Origin: Flavobacteriaceae bacterium
GTDB lineage: Bacteria > Bacteroidota > Bacteroidia > Flavobacteriales > Flavobacteriaceae
DNA: 7,783 nucleotides
NCBI GenBank assembly: GCA_002401385.1
Contig: NVSY01000057.1
Location: 1-7,783, forward strand
Direction: 5' to 3'
The translations under genes were made by a program, and so were the position numbers. Shown here in pieces: positions 1-5,564 of this stretch. Position 1 is the first letter of the stretch. Each line of letters opens with the position of its first letter. The notes beneath the pieces were generated by a model that worked only from the letters and a program-made list of their open reading frames with translations, ran no database searches and was not told the origin of the DNA.

Positions 1-697
1 CAAGAAGTCCTACGTCCTAATTCCTGATTCAAGAGTTTCTACCCGCAACAATACTCCACCCACGCATCTGTCATCCTCGCGAATGCGGGGATCCAGCGTT
101 TAAAAAGTGCGCAACAATGCTCGGTAACGGAGATAAGAAGCCGCAGTCTAAAACGTCCTATTTCCTGATTCCTGCCGTTTTTTCATAATGTCAAGATGTC
201 CTACGTCCTAATTCCTGATTCAAGAGTCTCTACCCGCAACAATACTCCACACGCGCATCCGTCATCCTCGCGAATGCGGGGATCCAGCGTTTAAAAAGTG
301 CGCAACAATGCTCAGTAACGGAGATAAGAAGCCGCAGTCTAAAATGTCCTACGTCCTGATTCCTGATTCCTGCCGTCTCTATCCACAACAATACTCCACC
401 CACGCATCCGTCATCCTCGCGAATGCAGGGATCCAGCGTTTAAAAAGTGCGCAACAATGCTCGGTAACGGAGATAAGAAGCCACAGTCTAAAACGTCCTA
501 CGTCCTAAGTCTTGATTCCTGTGTCTCCACACACAAAGACGCTCCACCCACGCATCCGTCATCCTCGCGAATGCGGGGATCCAGCGTCGGGAAAGTGCGC
601 AACAATGCTAGGTAACGGAGATAAGAAGCCGCAGTCTAGAACATCCTAAGTCCTAAGTCCTGATTCAAGAGTCTCTACCCACAACAATGCTCCACAC
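1..697. repeat. Degenerate tandem array, about 4.5 units of 148-191 bp
   Basis: Units begin near 1, 192, 340, 489 and 637; the last is cut off near 697 and the array probably continues to the left of the window. Each unit has a CCTA/TCCTGATT-rich head (short runs such as CCTAAGT), then CTCCAC-CACGCATC, then a GC-rich hairpin, then GTGCGCAACAATGCT, then GGTAACGGAGATAAGAAGCC. The word CGCAACAAT occurs up to twice per unit. The first unit is longer (191 bp) because a truncated extra head lies at about 153-191. The short reading frame at 308-508 runs through the repeat and is not believed to be a gene. The hairpin core resembles the GTCATTCCCGCGAAAGCGGGAATCC-type dispersed repeats seen in many bacteria; this likeness is from memory, not from a search. 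The whole stretch 1-877 holds no gene. Confidence 0.9.
73..92 (+). repeat. Hairpin core of array unit 1
   Basis: ATCCTCGC-GAAT-GCGGGGAT forms an 8-bp stem with a 4-base loop when read as + strand RNA, with one G-U pair; on the - strand that pair becomes A-C. The same core recurs at 264-283 and 561-580. At 413-432 a G to A change (base 427) breaks one further pair. Confidence 0.8.
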
Positions 698-740
698 ACC
701 ATTCCTTCCCATAATTTGTAGCTTTTTGTTATTTATACTG

Positions 741-756
741 TTACTTAACTAAGTAA
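741..756. promoter_or_regulatory. Perfect palindrome upstream of the S24 regulator gene, possible operator
   Basis: TTACTTA-AC-TAAGTAA has perfect 7-bp arms around a 2-bp spacer. It sits about 120 bp before the regulator's start codon, in the unique sequence between the repeat array and the gene. The compact symmetric shape fits a dimeric regulator site. It has no T-run after it and so is not a terminator. Which protein binds it is unknown. Confidence 0.35.
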
Positions 757-801
757 TTGTGATTGAATTGTTTGCTTATCGGCAACGGCAATCATCTAAG
801 C

Positions 802-824
802 TCTCAATACAAAAATCTCAATAC
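802..824. promoter_or_regulatory. Direct repeat TCTCAATAC x2, possible regulator site
   Basis: TCTCAATAC occurs at 802-810 and again at 816-824, separated by AAAAA, so the copies are 14 bp apart start to start. They end about 38 bp before the -7 element of the regulator gene, a usual position for an activator or upstream operator. Function is inferred from position only. Confidence 0.3.
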
Positions 825-862
825 TTCCTCTCGGAAAACCACAATTCTAAACTTTAAAAACC

Positions 863-870
863 TATATTTG
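863..870 (+). promoter_or_regulatory. Promoter -7 element of the S24 regulator gene
   Basis: TATATTTG matches the Bacteroidota -7 consensus TAnnTTTG at every fixed position. No good TTG lies at the usual -33 spacing, which would fit a promoter that depends on an activator or is weak. Transcription would begin near 875-877, leaving almost no leader before the ATG at 878. Confidence 0.6.
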
Positions 871-877
871 TAGTATT

Positions 878-1651
878 ATGGGGAAAATATCAAAAAACAT
901 TCGACATTTAAGAAAATTAAAAGATTTAACACAAGAGCAGTTTGCAGATGAAATACTTGTGACAAGGTCTCGAATTGGGTCTTACGAGGAGGGGAGATCA
1001 GAACCTTCTATTGCTACATTAATAAGCATTGCGTCTTATTTTAACTTACCGGTAGACGTATTGATTAAAAGTGATTTAACAGCCGCTACGGATGCGTCTT
1101 TTATTGAAATCGGAAATCAGCGTGTGTTGTTTCCAATTATTGTGGATGGGGAGAATGAAGATTTGATAGAGATTATTCCAATTAAAGCATCTGCGGGGTA
1201 TTTACGCGGTTATTCGGATCCTGAATACATAGAGCATTTGGAAAAAATTAAATTGCCATTTTTACCAACGGGTAAGCATCGTGCGTTTCCTATTAAAGGA
1301 GATTCTATGTTACCTGTAAAAAGTGGCGCCTATATTGTAGCAAAATTCATAGAAGATATTCGTGATGTAAAGGACGGACGTACTTATATTGTAGTAACTT
1401 TGAACGATGGTATTGTGTACAAACGTGTATTTGACAAGATGGAAGATCAACAAAGTCTAATGTTAGTTTCTGACAATAAAAAATATGAAGCTTATTATGT
1501 CCCTGCCAACGAGGTATTGGAATTATGGGAGTTTACTTGTAGTATCAATACCCAGGAATATGACGAGCATGAGCTTAAACTAAGTAGTATTATGTCCATG
1601 TTTAATGATTTGGGAGTAGAGTTAAAAGAACTTAAAAAACGATTGAATTAG
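878..1651 (+). CDS. XRE-family HTH / S24 peptidase (LexA/CI-like) self-cleaving repressor
   Basis: This 257-residue protein is a DNA-binding repressor of the kind that cuts itself when RecA filaments form. Residues about 7-62 are an XRE (Cro/CI-type) helix-turn-helix, with the recognition region around TRSRIGSYEEGR (29-40). Residues about 100-220 are an S24 (LexA-like) peptidase domain. The cleavage site is A106-G107 in KASAG, the nucleophile is S143 in KGDSM, and the general base is K182 in GIVYKR. The Ser-Lys distance of 39 is close to that of LexA, so the protease looks intact. The tail (about 235-257) is charged and could form a short coil. The domain order is that of phage CI and of LexA-like regulators in Bacteroidota rather than classical winged-helix LexA. 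The start is fixed by the HTH and by the promoter at 863-870; no Shine-Dalgarno is seen. The next gene lies 59 bp downstream and encodes a repair-type nuclease, so control of that gene and of itself is a reasonable inference. No phage structural genes are nearby. Confidence 0.93.
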   Translation: MGKISKNIRHLRKLKDLTQEQFADEILVTRSRIGSYEEGRSEPSIATLISIASYFNLPVDVLIKSDLTAATDASFIEIGNQRVLFPIIVDGENEDLIEIIPIKASAGYLRGYSDPEYIEHLEKIKLPFLPTGKHRAFPIKGDSMLPVKSGAYIVAKFIEDIRDVKDGRTYIVVTLNDGIVYKRVFDKMEDQQSLMLVSDNKKYEAYYVPANEVLELWEFTCSINTQEYDEHELKLSSIMSMFNDLGVELKELKKRLN

Positions 1652-1679
1652 GAGCGGTAATTCCTTTTTTAGCAAATAG

Positions 1680-1694
1680 AATTAGTATCTAATT
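1680..1694. promoter_or_regulatory. Operator-like palindrome overlapping the promoter of the exonuclease/GIY-YIG gene
   Basis: AATTAG-TAT-CTAATT is a perfect inverted repeat with 6-bp arms, 17-31 bp before the start codon at 1711. It overlaps TAATTTAG (1690-1697), which differs from the -7 consensus TAnnTTTG at one base. A protein bound here would block RNA polymerase. The S24 repressor encoded just upstream is the obvious candidate, but that is inference. A weak hairpin with a T-run (AGGA...TCCT then T's, about 1650-1670) precedes it and may end part of the upstream transcript. Confidence 0.4.
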
Positions 1695-1710
1695 TAGACA
1701 GTAAATTACT

Positions 1711-3201
1711 ATGCGTTACGCAATTATTGATATTGAAACCACAGGCATGGGTGTTCAAGGGAATAAAATCACTGAGATTGCCATTTTTATTCACGATGGA
1801 GCACAAGTGATTGCTACTTACGATACCTTGATAGACCCAGAATGTTCCATTCCTTATAATATTACACAACTTACAGGAATCACCAATGGGATGGTGCAAG
1901 GTGCTCCTAAATTTTACGAAGTGGCAAAAGAAATTATCGATTTTACGGCTGACTGCGTTTTTGTAGCGCACAATGTAAGTTTTGATTACAACGTAATGCA
2001 TAAAGAGTTTAATGAATTAGGGTTTACTTTTAAACGAAAAAAACTGTGCACCATACGCTTGTCTCGAAAATTGATTCCTGGATTGTCATCTTATAGTTTG
2101 GGTAAAATGTGTGTTTCACAAAATATAGTGATTAATAACCGTCACCGTGCGAAGGGAGATGCCGAAGCTACCGTGATCTTATTTGATAAGTTGTTGGCAT
2201 TGGATACAGATGGAGCTGTATTTGATTCGTTTTTAAAACCCAATTCTAGACAAGGAACCTTACCACCGCTAATGTCCAAAGAAACGGTGGATAAACTGCC
2301 AGAATTGGAAGGAGTGTATTATTTTAAAAATACTGAAGGAGAAATTATTTATGTAGGCAAGGCCAACAATATCAAGCAACGGGTATTGAGTCATTTTTAC
2401 GATAAAAAAAACAAAGAAGTGGCTATGTGCATGCAAACAGCCGATGTTACGTATGAATGTACCGGGAGTGAATTGTTAGCGTTATTGCTAGAATCTGCAA
2501 AAATAAAACACCATTTTCCTCAGTACAACAGAGCACAGAGACGTGTGAACGAAAGTTATGGACTGTTCAGATTTGAGGATAGAGATGGAATTATTCACTT
2601 AGGGGTGAATCGCTTAAAATCCATACAAAAACCGTTGCTCAAGTTTTACACAACTGCAGAAAGCAGGGTGTTTTTAGAAGAACTGTGTGAGGAGTACGAA
2701 TTGTGTCCGAAGTACTGTCATTTACAAAGCAATGTGAGTGCCTGTTTTCATTTTCAATTGAAAAAATGCAAAGGTATTTGTCAAAAAAAGGAATCGGTGG
2801 CAGCATATAATGGACGTGTAAAAACGGCTATTGATTATGTGAGTAAAGAAAATGAAACCTATGTGATTACTCAAAAAGGACGTTCGAAGGAAGAAAGTGC
2901 CTTTGTAATGGTCGAAAAAGGAGTTTATAAAGGCTTTGGTTATGCTGCTAAAAATAAGGTATTTACAAGTTTGGAAGAATATAGGGAATTGTTAATCGCT
3001 CAAAAAGACAATCGTGATATTCAACGAATTTTAAAAAGTTGGAAACGAACCGAAGAGAAAATGATGGAAGAGGAGGAGGAACACAGTACAATTTCTCTGC
3101 AAAAATGGTGGACAACTGATGATTTGGAATCGGAAAAAAATAAAGAAGAGATCGCTAAAGAGGTGAATTTGACAAATATTGGTCTGTTTGGCTTACAATA
3201 G
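1711..3201 (+). CDS. DnaQ-like 3'-5' exonuclease fused to UvrC/Cho-like GIY-YIG endonuclease
   Basis: A 496-residue two-nuclease protein. Residues 1-165 are a DEDDh exonuclease: D7 and E9 in DIETTG, D92 in HNVSFDY, H145 and D150 in HRAKGD, so all five catalytic residues are present. Residues about 197-280 are a GIY-YIG domain of UvrC type: G201-V-Y203, Y214 in IYVGKA, R224, and the metal-binding E261 in ALLLE. Downstream C332, C345, C353 and C357 repeat the spacing of the UvrC cysteines reported to hold an iron-sulfur cluster. The C-terminal RNase H-like and helix-hairpin-helix parts of UvrC are missing, so only one of the two UvrC incisions is expected, as in E. coli Cho. A DnaQ-UvrC fusion is a known architecture (for example in mycobacteria). 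Likely role: DNA repair in the cytoplasm, nicking beside damage and trimming the 3' end; the combined action is inferred. The ATG opens the exonuclease fold directly. The gene ends 4 bp from the convergent gene at 3206-3700. Confidence 0.9.
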   Translation: MRYAIIDIETTGMGVQGNKITEIAIFIHDGAQVIATYDTLIDPECSIPYNITQLTGITNGMVQGAPKFYEVAKEIIDFTADCVFVAHNVSFDYNVMHKEFNELGFTFKRKKLCTIRLSRKLIPGLSSYSLGKMCVSQNIVINNRHRAKGDAEATVILFDKLLALDTDGAVFDSFLKPNSRQGTLPPLMSKETVDKLPELEGVYYFKNTEGEIIYVGKANNIKQRVLSHFYDKKNKEVAMCMQTADVTYECTGSELLALLLESAKIKHHFPQYNRAQRRVNESYGLFRFEDRDGIIHLGVNRLKSIQKPLLKFYTTAESRVFLEELCEEYELCPKYCHLQSNVSACFHFQLKKCKGICQKKESVAAYNGRVKTAIDYVSKENETYVITQKGRSKEESAFVMVEKGVYKGFGYAAKNKVFTSLEEYRELLIAQKDNRDIQRILKSWKRTEEKMMEEEEEHSTISLQKWWTTDDLESEKNKEEIAKEVNLTNIGLFGLQ

Positions 3202-3210
3202 ATTGCTATT
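3197..3210. other. Small inverted repeat joining two convergent stop codons
   Basis: AATAG-ATTG-CTATT contains the TAG stop of the + strand nuclease gene (3199-3201) in one arm and the TAG stop of the - strand gene (3206-3208) in the other. The stem is only 5 bp and there is no T-run, so it is at best a weak two-way terminator. No better terminator is visible for either gene. Confidence 0.3.
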
Positions 3211-3700
3211 CGTAGTACAATCCATTTTCTAAAATAGCTGTTACTGCTTGTTCTTCATGCACAGTTATTTTCTTCAATGTAGCATCATTTAAAGGACTTT
3301 TGACACCTATAATGCTAAGATCTCTATCGTCTATAATTTCATTAAAAATAAGTGAAACTCGTTTTTTGTGAAAATCTGATGTGATGACTACGATCGACAC
3401 ATCTGGATATTTTTCGATGATTTTTTTTGTTGTTGTAGCATCTTCCACGGTATGGCTAGAGAGTCCGAATTCTAAAAAATGAGTACTGTCTACCCCCTTT
3501 GCTTGAAGGTAGGATTTTGCATAAGAAGCGTGGGGATGTTTAGTGGTATTAAAATGAGTTCCCCATCCACCAGTACATAAAATTAAGTCTGTAGCTTTAC
3601 GTATTTTAAGACAATAATCCAACCTGCTTTTAGCGACCATTCCAATAGTGCCGACACTTGAATTTGTGTTTCCTAATATTATGAGTATGCGCTGTTTCAT
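3206..3700 (-). CDS. DUF218 / YdcF-like family protein
   Basis: A 164-residue protein with the DUF218 (YdcF/ElyC/SanA-like) pattern: strand and glycine turn IIILGN at the N terminus, SRLDYCLKI helix, ILCTGG (about 40-45), the SSHTVEDA motif (81-88) and VVITSDFHKKRV (about 104-115). E. coli relatives include a cytoplasmic S-adenosylmethionine-binding protein (YdcF) and envelope proteins (SanA, ElyC). This one has no signal peptide and no membrane helix, so it should be cytoplasmic and YdcF-like; its substrate is unknown. It follows the lipoprotein gene at 3720-4436 after 19 bp without a visible promoter or Shine-Dalgarno, so the two are probably co-transcribed. The family name is well supported; the biochemical role is not. 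Confidence 0.85.
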   Translation of the reverse strand: MKQRILIILGNTNSSVGTIGMVAKSRLDYCLKIRKATDLILCTGGWGTHFNTTKHPHASYAKSYLQAKGVDSTHFLEFGLSSHTVEDATTTKKIIEKYPDVSIVVITSDFHKKRVSLIFNEIIDDRDLSIIGVKSPLNDATLKKITVHEEQAVTAILENGLYYE

Positions 3701-3719
3701 GAGGTAAATTTATAAAAAA

Positions 3720-4436
3720 TTAACAGCCCATTGGGATTTCAAAAGAAATGATTCTTTCTGTTTCATTATTAATTTCAACTTTTAGAAAGAGGGTACTTGT
3801 ACTAACACCACAAGGATATTCAGTAGGTGATGTTACGTCTTTTATATGTTCTAACCAATTTTCTCCGCAATGCTCATTTACCGCTGCTTTTAATTCTTTG
3901 AGATCAATACTTATGAATTGCTCACGGTCTGTTTCAGTGTATTTTTGCGTGTTAAAGGCTCCGTTTACAACTTTTAATTCTTCCCATGGTGAGTCATAGT
4001 GTTTCCAGTTAATTAAGTCGCAATGTGGTCCTTCGTTCATTATAGTTACACTATTTTCGTAGCGTTGGTAAATTTTTAATGTACCTTCTTTTATTTTTTT
4101 TATTTTAATGCTTTTTCCTTCAATGGATGCTCCCAATTCTAAATAGATAGTAGCGGTATCATTTTGAATTTCTTTTAGTTTCTCTTCTTCATCCCAAACA
4201 GAAATATTAGGAAGGATTAATTCGAATTCACGGAATTTTATGTGAAGTTGATGTTCCTTTATCGTTTGTGTCTCTGATTTTTCTTCCAGCAGTCTATTTG
4301 GTGTTTTAAGGACTTTTTTCGGAGTGCTTAATGCTACTATTTCGTTAAATGATTCGGAACCATTTTCTTTTTTTCTTTGTTCACAGCCTGTGAAAATAAG
4401 TACTAAAGTAAGTAGGGTAAGTAGTGTTGATTTCAT
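3720..4436 (-). CDS. Unrecognised lipoprotein with four conserved-looking cysteines
   Basis: A 238-residue protein that I do not recognise. It starts with a lipoprotein signal, a short basic start and hydrophobic stretch ending IFTGC, with C18 as the likely lipidated residue; the phenylalanine at -3 is unusual but tolerated. Residues 19-65 are polar and probably a flexible linker. The remainder alternates short strands and helices (IYLELGASIEGKSIKIKKI, then FISIDLKELKAAV). After the signal there are four cysteines (139, 190, 209, 238, the last being the final residue), enough for two disulfides in the periplasm or at the surface. No enzyme motif is seen. It is the first gene of a probable two-gene unit with the DUF218 gene. 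Its start is fixed by the signal peptide. A weak -7-like box (TATTTTAG on the - strand, 4462-4469) precedes it. Confidence 0.8.
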   Translation of the reverse strand: MKSTLLTLLTLVLIFTGCEQRKKENGSESFNEIVALSTPKKVLKTPNRLLEEKSETQTIKEHQLHIKFREFELILPNISVWDEEEKLKEIQNDTATIYLELGASIEGKSIKIKKIKEGTLKIYQRYENSVTIMNEGPHCDLINWKHYDSPWEELKVVNGAFNTQKYTETDREQFISIDLKELKAAVNEHCGENWLEHIKDVTSPTEYPCGVSTSTLFLKVEINNETERIISFEIPMGC

Positions 4437-4461
4437 TTTTTAAGCATAGATAATGTTCATT

Positions 4462-4469
4462 CTAAAATA
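4462..4469 (-). promoter_or_regulatory. Possible -7 element for the lipoprotein/DUF218 unit
   Basis: Read on the - strand this is TATTTTAG, one base away from TAnnTTTG, 26-33 bp before the ATG that begins at 4436. No -33 TTG is found at the right spacing, so support is weak. Confidence 0.25.
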
Positions 4470-4489
4470 GAGGGCAATTAAATAGCAGG

Positions 4490-4518
4490 ATCTTGTGGTT
4501 TGCTATATGACACAAGAT
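4490..4518. promoter_or_regulatory. Inverted repeat ATCTTGTG ... CACAAGAT upstream of the lipoprotein gene
   Basis: Perfect 8-bp arms at 4490-4497 and 4511-4518 enclose a 13-base spacer. It lies between the terminator of the 4664-5200 gene and the start of the 3720-4436 gene, 54-82 bp before that start. No T-run follows on the - strand. It could be a regulator site for the lipoprotein unit. Five T's a few bases after it on the + strand make a + strand terminator a second possibility, but no gene on that strand needs one. Confidence 0.35.
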
Positions 4519-4546
4519 ACAATTTTTAGTCCATACTTTTTTTATG

Positions 4547-4596
4547 AAAAAAATGAGCAAGAATCTAAGTTTGCGATGGCACTTTGATTTTTGCTC
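4547..4596 (-). terminator. Rho-independent terminator of the NTF2-like lipoprotein gene
   Basis: On the - strand an 11-bp stem (arms 4586-4596 and 4555-4565, one G-U pair) is topped by a further 4-bp stem (4567-4570 with 4581-4584) and followed, after one A, by seven T's (4553-4547). It is 68 bp past the stop codon of the gene at 4664-5200 and separates that gene from the lipoprotein/DUF218 pair. A second hairpin nearer the gene (AGGCGC at about 4610-4615 with GCGCCT near 4640-4645) has no T-run. Confidence 0.8.
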
Positions 4597-4663
4597 AGTT
4601 ATATAAGAGAGGCGCGTTCTTGACTTGCTTCGTTTGAAGCGCCTACTGGATTACTTTGTTTCT

Positions 4664-5200
4664 TTATTCTTCTATTTTCTTCAGTGGAGAATGATGTTCG
4701 TGTACCATTTTCCAGCCATTGTCTGTCTTTACAAATAATAAGGTAATTTGGTCATTAACAACTACAAGGTCTTCGCCAAATTTTAATTCAAAATCAGAAT
4801 GAAAGGTTAAATTGGCAACCTCACCATAAACTGCAATTTGTAAATCTTTCGCCTCGAATTTTATTACTTCAGTCACCCCTCCAAAAACATTGCGTTCGTG
4901 CTCTTCATTGGCTTTACTACCATTTCTTGGTGCTCCATTTTTAAATTCGGTAAACTTTGGACTGTATGCGTGGAATGAAATTAGTTTATCTACATCACCA
5001 TCTTTAATACTTTGAGCAATGGCACCAAAAGTTTCCATGACTTCTTTTTTTGCTTCTGGAAATTCATCATTTACTAAATCAATTTTTACTACTTCTACGG
5101 CAACTTTTACTTCTTCTTTTACTTTTTTCCCATTTTGATTACAGCCTACGATTAAAATCCCAAAAATCATCAGCATTGCAAATGTTACTTTTGTTTTCAT
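4664..5200 (-). CDS. NTF2/SnoaL-like (DUF4440-type) lipoprotein
   Basis: A 178-residue exported protein. The N terminus is a lipoprotein signal: basic MKTK, a hydrophobic core, and lipobox LIVGC with C20 lipidated. Residues 21-45 are a lysine/glutamate/valine-rich linker. Residues about 50-170 show the NTF2-like cone fold as used by SnoaL/DUF4440 proteins: a first helix (EVMETFGAIAQSIKDGDVDKLISFHA), a central strand (PKFTEFKNG), then the last long strands ending ITLLFVKTDNGWKMVHEHHS, a very typical close of this family. The family includes small-molecule-binding proteins and some enzymes; no catalytic set can be named here. It stands alone with its own terminator at 4547-4596. The start is fixed by the signal peptide. 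No clear promoter is found in the 100 bp upstream. Confidence 0.85.
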   Translation of the reverse strand: MKTKVTFAMLMIFGILIVGCNQNGKKVKEEVKVAVEVVKIDLVNDEFPEAKKEVMETFGAIAQSIKDGDVDKLISFHAYSPKFTEFKNGAPRNGSKANEEHERNVFGGVTEVIKFEAKDLQIAVYGEVANLTFHSDFELKFGEDLVVVNDQITLLFVKTDNGWKMVHEHHSPLKKIEE

Positions 5201-5564
5201 AATTATATATTTAGTTTGGTTAGTTACGCATCAATAATTCACACAACTTCAGTTAAAATGCATGAATTCTTACATTTGTATTGATTGTGGGTGGGTATTA
5301 CTTTTGATTGGGAAATTGCTAGAATGTTCAGTTATGAACAATGTAAATTAGAAAATATATTGATTCTAATATCAAGACAGGGCATCAACTTTTTGGTGGT
5401 TAAAACCTGTATTTATTTTTTTCGAGTTCTTGTAAATATACGTAAACTTTTGGAATAGGACAAAGTTTCGTTCTATTTGAAGGAGTTATGTGTCCCAGTT
5501 TGGAAGCTTTTATCGGACTTATTAATGGCGTGGAGGAAGTGTTTTTTACTTGGAAAATCGGATA
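5201..5564. other. Non-coding spacer before the 88-bp repeats
   Basis: No gene is supported here. It contains the orphan promoter-like box at 5271-5278, the inverted repeat TGTTCA-GTTA-TGAACA (5325-5340), and a hairpin with arms AATAGGAC (5454-5461) and GTTCTATT (5470-5477, one G-U pair) that lies just before an AAGGAG sequence. The upstream part must also hold the promoter of the - strand gene ending at 5200, but no good match was found. Confidence 0.5.
5271..5278 (+). promoter_or_regulatory. Orphan -7 promoter element on the + strand
   Basis: TACATTTG fits TAnnTTTG at every fixed base but has no TTG at the usual upstream distance. No recognised gene follows on this strand before the repeat array. 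Two short frames follow it: 5324-5458 (44 codons) and 5488-5565 (25 codons, with AAGGAG just before its ATG). Neither is convincing as a gene. Confidence 0.25.

Noticed and set aside
308..508. 66-codon + strand reading frame in the left-hand array
   Set aside because: It runs across two repeat units including the hairpin cores, resembles no protein family, and merely reflects the repeat sequence.
1..697. CRISPR array
   Set aside because: Repeats are about 150 bp long, degenerate and joined head to tail, with no short constant repeat separated by unique spacers and no cas gene.
1669..2001. 110-codon - strand frame opposite the exonuclease domain
   Set aside because: It lies opposite a well-conserved exonuclease coding region and shows no recognisable motif.
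878..3201. Prophage control region
   Set aside because: The regulator is CI-like, but no opposing Cro-like gene, integrase or structural gene is in the window and the neighbour is a repair nuclease.
4610..4645. AGGCGC/GCGCCT hairpin as the main terminator of the NTF2-like gene
   Set aside because: It has no T-run after it on the - strand, whereas the hairpin at 4555-4596 does.
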